NCBI GenBank assembly: GCA_937877075.1
Contig: CALEGD010000144.1
Location: forward strand, 1-27,485
Reading direction: 5' to 3'
Length of the DNA: 27,485 bases
Source: an uncultured Acholeplasmatales bacterium
GTDB lineage: Bacteria > Bacillota_I > Bacilli_A > ML615J-28 > CAG-698
This document shows, piece by piece, positions 22,213 to 27,485 of this stretch. Within the stretch, counting starts at the first letter, position 1. Each line of letters opens with the position of its first letter. The notes below the pieces were generated by a model, which did not search any database, was not told where the DNA came from, and saw nothing but the letters and a program-made list of their open reading frames with translations. The position numbers were made by a program, and so were the translations under genes.

Positions 22213-23955
22213 TTGGCCATTCCTGAGGCAACAATAAATAAAATAAAAGAAGAAGCAGATATTGTACAAGTAATCGGAGAATTTGTTAAGTTAGAGAAAA
22301 AAGGAAATAATTATAAAGGCTTATGTCCTTTTCATCAGGACAATAATCCATCCCTGACCGTTTCTCCGACTAAAAAGATATATACCTGCTTTAGTTGTGG
22401 TGCTAAGGGAAATATCTTTACCTTCCTCCAGAATTATCATAATATTTCCTTTGTGGAGGCGGTGAAGTTTGCCGGTGAAAAATGCGGAATCGATGTTAAT
22501 ATTGATAGTTATCACAATTTAAACCAAAATTATGAGAAATTTTACAATTTATTACAAACCGCTACAAATTTTTATGAATTTTTCTTAAAAAATTCCGCCG
22601 AAGGAAAAGAAGCTAGAGAATATCTGCATAAAAGAAAGTTAAATGATGAGATAATAAAGAGATTTCGAATCGGACTTGCTCCAAAAGATAATGATCTTTT
22701 ATATAAGAGCCTTCTTAACGAGAAGTATCAACCCCTGGACATGATTGAAGCCGGGGTTGTCCGCAGTTATAAAGACTCCTATTTTGATATTTTTCGAAAT
22801 CGTATTGTTTTTCCTCTGGAAGATATTAATGGTCATATTGTTGGATTTAGTGGTAGAATATATTCGAAAAAATCCGACGAACCTAAATATCTAAACAGCA
22901 GTGAAAACAAAATCTTTAAAAAAGGAAATCTTCTTTTTAACTTTTTCCGAAATATTAATGATATTCGCTTAAAGGATAAGGTTTATGTTTTTGAGGGTTT
23001 CATGGATGTCATTGCTGCCTCCAGGGCCGGAATCAACAATGCTGTTGCTACCATGGGGACTGCCCTAACAAATGAACAGATTCGGGCTCTTTCTAAGGTT
23101 ACAAAAAATGTAGTGATCTGTTATGATGGAGATGCACCCGGAATTGAAGCCGCAAAAAAAGCAATTTATCTTTTTACAGAAACCGGATTAAATCCTCAAG
23201 CTGTTTTAATGCCGGAAGGACTTGATCCTGATGACTTTATAAATAAATTTGGAAAAGAAAAACTTCTTGCACTCCTTAATGAAGCCGAAAGCGGTATCGA
23301 ATTCCTCTATGAAGTAGCCAAGAAGAAACTTAATAATGAAGATCTGAACAGTCTTCAATATTTTAAAACTGATGTTTTTCAAAGTTTAAGATTCTATCGT
23401 TCGAATGTCTTGACTGAAAAGTTTTTGGAAAGGATGGCAGGTGATCTAGAAGTAAGTATCGAAAGCTTACAAGCAGATTATCGCCGGACTAGTGGTCGTC
23501 CGGTTTTGATTCGAAAAAAACTTCCGGAAAAAAGAAAAGAAAAACCTGTTAAACTGAAATACATGGGTTCTGAAAAACAATTAATTAAAATTTCTTATCA
23601 AAATAAAGATAATTGTTTTAAAATCTATCAAGCTATCGGTATTGATTTTGTTGATTCAAGAAATTATGTAATTCTCAACAAAATCTATGATTTTTATCAA
23701 AAAAATGATATAATGAACTTTGATGATTTTAGTCAAGTTTTAGATGAAGAAGAAGAACAACTGATAAAAGAAATTCTTGAAACCAAAGATATTTTCGACA
23801 AACAATCGATTGATGTTTTAGTAAAACAAGTCAAAGATCACACTAAGGAAAAACTTTACGAAAAAATTAAAAATGATTATAAGAAAAATCCTAACGAGGA
23901 AAATTGGCGTCGACTCGTTAGCGTTAAAAAAGAATTAACTAGTCTTAAGGAGTAA
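22213..23955 (+). CDS. dnaG: DNA primase
   Basis: DnaG makes RNA primers for lagging-strand DNA synthesis. The 580-residue protein has the N-terminal CHC2 zinc site (Cys38, His41, Cys59, Cys62), the RNA-polymerase core '[24 protein letters not shown]' (first 20 residues considered), and a TOPRIM domain with Glu261 in 'VFEGFMD' and the Asp305-x-Asp307 pair in 'CYDGDAPG'. The C-terminal helicase-binding region is present but diverged. It starts with TTG 22213, ten bases after glyS, with a weak ribosome site, implying coupling to glyS. It is followed by rpoD after 4 bases: the familiar macromolecular-synthesis operon. Confidence 0.96.
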   Translation: MAIPEATINKIKEEADIVQVIGEFVKLEKKGNNYKGLCPFHQDNNPSLTVSPTKKIYTCFSCGAKGNIFTFLQNYHNISFVEAVKFAGEKCGIDVNIDSYHNLNQNYEKFYNLLQTATNFYEFFLKNSAEGKEAREYLHKRKLNDEIIKRFRIGLAPKDNDLLYKSLLNEKYQPLDMIEAGVVRSYKDSYFDIFRNRIVFPLEDINGHIVGFSGRIYSKKSDEPKYLNSSENKIFKKGNLLFNFFRNINDIRLKDKVYVFEGFMDVIAASRAGINNAVATMGTALTNEQIRALSKVTKNVVICYDGDAPGIEAAKKAIYLFTETGLNPQAVLMPEGLDPDDFINKFGKEKLLALLNEAESGIEFLYEVAKKKLNNEDLNSLQYFKTDVFQSLRFYRSNVLTEKFLERMAGDLEVSIESLQADYRRTSGRPVLIRKKLPEKRKEKPVKLKYMGSEKQLIKISYQNKDNCFKIYQAIGIDFVDSRNYVILNKIYDFYQKNDIMNFDDFSQVLDEEEEQLIKEILETKDIFDKQSIDVLVKQVKDHTKEKLYEKIKNDYKKNPNEENWRRLVSVKKELTSLKE

Positions 23956-23959
23956 TTTT

Positions 23960-25219
23960 ATGATCTATGAAAATCAACCTCTAATGGATTTGATCGAAGA
24001 AGGAAAGAAAAACGGATATATTGCAATAAAAGATATACTTGCTATAGTAAATGAGGATAGTGAAGATTTCGATGAAATTACTAAACTCTTAGAAAATGAA
24101 AATATCGACTTGGTTCGTGACGAAGATATGGAAGCCTATGAAGGGATTGAAAGTGATAACGAAACTTTAAGCGATGATTTTGACGGATTTATTGGTGAAC
24201 TAGATAATGATCCTGAATTTAGTGAATTCACCAACGAAATCGAAAATGATTTAAAAACCAAAGATATTGATGATATAGTTTCGACCTTTACAACCCCTAC
24301 CCAAACCGATGATCCGGTCAAAATGTATTTGAAGGAAATCGGTCAAGTTCCTCTCCTCTCTACAAACCGCGAACTTGAACTTTCTCGGACTGTCCAACAA
24401 GGTCTACTTGCACTAGATATTTTAAAACTTGTAGAAAAGGGTAAGAAAGAAATTACCTCCGAAGAAATGGATAGATTCACCCGCTATGTACAAGAAGGAC
24501 AGGATGCCCGGGAAATTTTGATTGAATCAAATCTAAGGCTTGTAGTTTCAATAGCTAAAAGATATTTAGGCAGAGGTATGCAATTCCAAGATTTAATCCA
24601 AGAAGGAAATATGGGTTTGATGAAAGCTGTTACAAAATTTGATCCGACTAAAGGTTTCAAATTTTCTACCTATGCTACCTGGTGGATTCGTCAAGCCATT
24701 ACCAGAGCCATTGCCGACCAAGCCAGGACAATTAGAATTCCAGTCCATATGGTCGAAACCATTAATAAACTTGTTCGTACTCAAAGAAAACTGACCCAGG
24801 AATTGCGTCGTGAACCGACCCCGGAAGAAATTGCCGCAGAAATGAAAATTACCGTTGAAAAAGTCCAACAGATTCAAAAAATTGCTCAAGAACCAGTTTC
24901 TCTCGAGACCCCGGTCGGAGAAGAAGATGATTCTACTTTAGGTGACTTTGTTCATGATACGGAACTTCCGAATCCTCTTGATTATACGATCAATGAAAAG
25001 TATAAAGAAGAAATTGACACGGTTCTAAAAACCTTAACGCCAAGAGAAGAAAAAGTACTTCGATTACGATTTGGTCTCACGGACGGAAAACCGCATACTC
25101 TTGAAGAAGTCGGAAAAGAATTTGGTGTCACCAGAGAAAGAATTCGTCAAATTGAAGCTAAAGCCATCAGACGTTTACGCCATCCGACCAGACAAAAACG
25201 CTTAAGTCAATATAAATAA
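23960..25219 (+). CDS. rpoD: Primary RNA polymerase sigma factor SigA/RpoD
   Basis: The housekeeping sigma factor (419 residues). Regions appear in order: an acidic N-terminal region 1.1, '[17 protein letters not shown]' (1.2), '[21 protein letters not shown]' (2.1, considered in part), the -10-binding '[20 protein letters not shown]' (2.3-2.4), region 3, and the -35-binding helix-turn-helix '[20 protein letters not shown]' (4.2). AAGGAG precedes the ATG. The sigma-A-type promoters found throughout the window are consistent with this factor. Confidence 0.98.
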   Translation: MIYENQPLMDLIEEGKKNGYIAIKDILAIVNEDSEDFDEITKLLENENIDLVRDEDMEAYEGIESDNETLSDDFDGFIGELDNDPEFSEFTNEIENDLKTKDIDDIVSTFTTPTQTDDPVKMYLKEIGQVPLLSTNRELELSRTVQQGLLALDILKLVEKGKKEITSEEMDRFTRYVQEGQDAREILIESNLRLVVSIAKRYLGRGMQFQDLIQEGNMGLMKAVTKFDPTKGFKFSTYATWWIRQAITRAIADQARTIRIPVHMVETINKLVRTQRKLTQELRREPTPEEIAAEMKITVEKVQQIQKIAQEPVSLETPVGEEDDSTLGDFVHDTELPNPLDYTINEKYKEEIDTVLKTLTPREEKVLRLRFGLTDGKPHTLEEVGKEFGVTRERIRQIEAKAIRRLRHPTRQKRLSQYK

Positions 25220-25244
25220 AATTCTTATAAAATTGTTTTAAGTT

Positions 25245-25303
25245 AAAAACTTTTGAGTTCAAAAATGACCTCAAAAGTTTTTTACTTTTAAGGTCATTTT
25301 TTT
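25245..25303. terminator. Overlapping alternative terminator hairpins after rpoD
   Basis: Four segments alternate. AAAAACTTTTGAG (25245-25257) pairs with CTCAAAAGTTTTT (25270-25282). AAAAATGACCT (25261-25271) pairs with AGGTCATTTTT (25291-25301), which runs into more T's. The two stems share bases 25270-25271 and interleave, so they exclude one another as ordinary hairpins or could form a pseudoknot. The second is a good plus-strand terminator; the first could serve convergent minus-strand transcripts. Confidence 0.75.
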
Positions 25304-25385
25304 AAATTTCAAATACTAAATGTTCTTATTGCTTCAATATTTAATAAAAATACATAGTATATGATCCTGAACAATAACTCCAACC

Positions 25386-25689
25386 TTATATCCCTAGACT
25401 GAGAAGCCTCCAAAATTTTACTCTTATTTTATATTGAACATTCGCAGTGAAATTATATGAAAGCAATGAATTTAGCGAATATCCGTCAGCGTCATCATAA
25501 TCAATCATCGTACCGCTAGAATCATTTAAATAGATATAACAATCTTGTGTTCTAAAGGTTTGAATTAGTTTTGTTCCATTAGTTTTAATAGTTAAGTCTA
25601 TATGCATACGAGCAAGGGTCTAAAGGACCATTGACAGGTGTTTTCTTGGTATAAAAACAAACGCTAAGCAAAAGCAAAAATATTTTCAT
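25386..25689 (-). pseudogene. Frameshifted remnant of a small secreted PPC-like domain protein
   Basis: On the minus strand a start (ATG 25687-25689) with a good ribosome site (AAAGGTG) encodes a signal-like beginning 'MKIFLLLLSVCFYTKK' and stops after 34 residues at 25585. An overlapping frame (25607 to 25386) then encodes 'CYIYLNDSSGTMIDYDDADG' and 'SLLSYNFTANVQYKIRVKFW', which resembles the bacterial pre-peptidase (PPC) type of secreted beta domain. The two halves make sense only if joined by a frameshift. The end also looks shifted: after 'SLG' another frame continues 'DIRLELLF', a plausible last strand, as far as the TGA at 25309. Best read as a decayed gene with one or two frameshifts; a short expressed peptide cannot be excluded. 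Confidence 0.6.
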
Positions 25690-25746
25690 TTTTAACACCT
25701 TTCAAATATATTTTTTAAAAACAAGCAAATAAACAGAAAAAACAAA

Positions 25747-26397
25747 CTATTTCGGATCTGCATAGGAGGTTCCGCTAGGTTTTATTAGGCGAACATTTTG
25801 TTTGTCAATAACTTCATATTGTATTATAAGATTTCCGCTACTACCGGAACAATAAGCCGCATCTTTATGGGAATAATATATCTCCATAATTACAATGCAA
25901 AAATAACCTTTAGAAAGCTCAATTACCTCTTTTGGCACCGTAAATTCTTCGTGATAATTAAAATTTTTGCCGGAAAATAGTTTTACACTTACGGCGTAAT
26001 TGTTGGAATTAAAATCCTCCACACTTATTTGTTTTTTAAAATAATGACCTTTGATATTATAAAAATCTGTAAAAGTAGTATTAATATTTTCAAACCCTCT
26101 TCGATATTTAGCGTTACAAAAATAAACTGCAAAAGCAATTCGTTCATAATTTTCGTCCCCGTATTTGGCTATTTCATGGCTGGGACCGTAATAAAAATCC
26201 AAAGTTATGTCATCCATATCAAAAACATTTTTATCATTTTTTACAGCACACATAATGTCGGGAGGTTGATTATCATAAGCAAATCCAATCTTCAGTGATT
26301 GATTTTCCCCACAAGCTGACATAGTAAATAAAATTACAATAACACACAAACAAATAATCTTTTTTGTATCTGATAATATTGCCTTAAAACTCCCCAA
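25747..26397 (-). CDS. Putative lipoprotein of unknown function
   Basis: A roughly 216-residue exported protein with a hydrophobic stretch ending 'LFTMSAC', the Cys being the probable lipid attachment site. The mature part is beta-rich with many aromatic residues ('FYYGPSHEIAKYG', 'VSVKLFSGKNFNYHEEF', 'CIVIMEIYYSHKD') and ends 'IKPSGTSYADPK'. I do not recognise the family. The frame opens with ATG at 26406, but AAGGATG runs directly into it; the in-frame TTG at 26397 is better spaced and is preferred. It lies on the opposite strand inside the normally tight rpoD-trmK neighbourhood, so it is probably an inserted accessory gene. No clear promoter was found. Confidence 0.75.
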   Translation of the reverse strand: MGSFKAILSDTKKIICLCVIVILFTMSACGENQSLKIGFAYDNQPPDIMCAVKNDKNVFDMDDITLDFYYGPSHEIAKYGDENYERIAFAVYFCNAKYRRGFENINTTFTDFYNIKGHYFKKQISVEDFNSNNYAVSVKLFSGKNFNYHEEFTVPKEVIELSKGYFCIVIMEIYYSHKDAAYCSGSSGNLIIQYEVIDKQNVRLIKPSGTSYADPK

Positions 26398-26598
26398 TAA
26401 AATCATCCTTTTTTTTGAATTTAATTTTTATTTTTTTGCTAATTAACTTCTCTCAATTAAAATGACTTTGAACCAAATTACAATCAAAAACACCCTTAAA
26501 TAATTTGAGAAATGCAGCATCAAATAATTTGCTTATCACTATTCAACTTTATTTATTGTTTCTTTGTTGATTGTTTCAGTTTAGGATTAGCTTTTTTC

Positions 26599-26627
26599 TT
26601 GAAATAAGAAATCCTTTACGTTATAAT
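26599..26627 (+). promoter_or_regulatory. Sigma-A promoter of trmK-nif3
   Basis: TTGAAA (26599-26604), exactly 17 bases, then a perfect TATAAT (26622-26627), 23 bases before the trmK start. The rest of the 26407-26598 stretch is AT-rich and I see no gene in it. Confidence 0.8.
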
Positions 26628-26649
26628 AAGAAAGAAAGATGGTATATTT

Positions 26650-27294
26650 ATGATTTCAGAACGACTAAAAACATTATCATCCTTGGTACCGCCTGCTCGT
26701 AGTTTAGCTGATGTTGGTTGTGACCATGGTTATTTACTAATTGAAGTTTTTCAAAAATATGGACTCGATTATGCTATTGCCATCGATAATAAAGAAAAGC
26801 CTTTAAAGCGGGCTCATGATAACTTATCAAAATATCCTTTCATTCCGAATATCAGATTTAGTTTGTCTGACGGACTTCAGGACTTAAAAGAAGAAGTCGA
26901 AGCAGTTGTCATAGCCGGAATGGGAGGAATGTTGATTATCGATATTTTAAGAAATGGATTAAATCGTCACCTTCAAGCAAAATACATTCTACAAGCCAAT
27001 CGTAACCATTATGAATTAAGAAAATTCCTATATGAATACTCGATGGAAATCGTTTCTGAGAAGATTATCTTTGAAGACGGACAGTACTACGAGATAATCG
27101 TCGCAAAGCGGACAACAGAGCGACTTAATTATCGCGAAGAAGATTTTATCTTCGGTCCGATCCTAAGAAAGGAAAGACCGAAAGTTTTTATTCAAAAATT
27201 AAAAGCTGATTTAAAAAAACTTGAAGGAATTAACCATCCCAGTATTAATCAAAAAATAATTAAAATTAAGGAGATATTAGATGAAGGTAAGTGA
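26650..27294 (+). CDS. trmK: tRNA (adenine(22)-N1)-methyltransferase TrmK
   Basis: TrmK methylates A22 in the D-loop region of certain tRNAs using S-adenosylmethionine. The 214-residue protein has the SAM-binding motif I DVGCDHGY (21-28), 'AIAIDNKEKPL', the 'AGMGGMLI' block, and 'QANRNHYELRKFLYE' with a C-terminal helical region. In Firmicutes the gene lies just after rpoD and before the nif3 family gene, as here, apart from the inserted 1.2 kb. It overlaps the next gene by 14 bases. Confidence 0.95.
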   Translation: MISERLKTLSSLVPPARSLADVGCDHGYLLIEVFQKYGLDYAIAIDNKEKPLKRAHDNLSKYPFIPNIRFSLSDGLQDLKEEVEAVVIAGMGGMLIIDILRNGLNRHLQAKYILQANRNHYELRKFLYEYSMEIVSEKIIFEDGQYYEIIVAKRTTERLNYREEDFIFGPILRKERPKVFIQKLKADLKKLEGINHPSINQKIIKIKEILDEGK

Positions 27295-27485
27295 TATTAT
27301 TGATTATCTAGACCGAAGATTCCCTCATACTCTCGCCTCGGATTTTGATCTAAACCGAGTGGGTTTTATTATCGGCGACCCCGATTTAGAATTGAAGAAT
27401 ATCCTGCTTGCCTTGGATTTAAACTTCGAGGTTGCCTCTGAAGCTGCCGACCGCGATGTGAATTTAATTATTGTCCACCATCCAT
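27281..27485 (+). CDS. Nif3-family (YqfO/GTP cyclohydrolase I type 2-like) metal protein, N-terminal part
   Basis: The gene runs off the right edge; 68 codons are seen. AAGGAG sits before ATG 27281, which lies inside the end of trmK. The start 'MKVSDIIDYLDRRFPHTLAS', then 'RVGFIIGDPDLELKNILLAL' and 'NLIIVHHP' follow the Nif3 pattern, the HHP supplying metal ligands. The family's cellular function is poorly defined. Synteny with trmK (yqfN-yqfO in Bacillus) supports the call. Confidence 0.88.
   Translation, partial: MKVSDIIDYLDRRFPHTLASDFDLNRVGFIIGDPDLELKNILLALDLNFEVASEAADRDVNLIIVHHP

Noticed and set aside
26029..26298. Plus-strand open frame opposite the lipoprotein gene
   Set aside because: AT-rich antisense frame without a ribosome site or family-like features.
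1..27485. Mollicutes-type genetic code (TGA as tryptophan)
   Set aside because: Several clear genes end at TGA at the expected length (polygalacturonase, ybeY, recO) and Trp is encoded by TGG.
1..27485. tRNA genes, CRISPR arrays, insertion sequences, prophage genes
   Set aside because: I found no cloverleaf-like sequence, regularly spaced repeat, transposase or phage protein.

Overview
The window looks like chromosomal DNA of a low-GC, Gram-positive (Bacillota/Bacilli-type) anaerobe. The evidence is AT-rich sequence with strong GGAGG ribosome-binding sites, sigma-A promoters of the TTGACA-N17-TATAAT type, and the classic Firmicutes gene order rpsU-yqfC-yqfD-phoH-ybeY-cdd-era-yqzL-recO ... 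glyS-dnaG-rpoD-trmK-nif3. TGA is used as a stop (polygalacturonase, ybeY, recO), so the code is standard and not the Mollicutes code. A one-subunit-type glycyl-tRNA synthetase fits a lineage near Erysipelotrichia or early-branching Bacilli; that placement is inference.

Region 1 (1-7965) is a pectin/uronate island. It holds the end of an IclR-type regulator, uronate isomerase (uxaC), a divergent pectinesterase/polygalacturonase pair, a KduD/gluconate-5-dehydrogenase-type SDR, and a separate minus-strand operon of a TIM-barrel isomerase/epimerase, an unrecognised 177-residue protein and a GH105 unsaturated-uronyl hydrolase. None of the pectin enzymes has a signal peptide, so the cluster describes cytoplasmic breakdown of imported oligogalacturonides toward tagaturonate and 2-keto-3-deoxygluconate. 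A small two-helix membrane protein with its own promoter lies between the two halves.

Region 2 (8079-13400) is the conserved housekeeping block: ribosomal protein S21, the sporulation pair yqfC-yqfD behind a sigma-E-like promoter, phoH, ybeY, cdd, era, the small gene yqzL and recO. Compared with Bacillus, pgpH and dgkA are absent from their usual slots.

Region 3 (13429-20165) is an Rnf ion-pumping electron-transport operon, rnfCDGEAB, followed by a lipoprotein gene with its own promoter. The operon is remodelled. RnfD carries two extra C-terminal FMN-binding domains, each with an intact flavinylation motif. RnfB is only 99 residues and lacks the ferredoxin-like domains. The lipoprotein resembles a tandem FMN-binding protein whose flavinylation motifs are degenerate. 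This is the most unusual part of the window.

Region 4 (20202-25303) has a small membrane protein, glyS, dnaG and rpoD, ending in overlapping, mutually exclusive terminator hairpins. Region 5 (25309-26406) interrupts the normal rpoD-trmK neighbourhood with two minus-strand loci, a frameshifted secreted-protein remnant and an unknown lipoprotein. Region 6 (26599-27485) resumes the block with trmK and the start of a nif3-family gene. No tRNA, rRNA, CRISPR array or transposase was seen.
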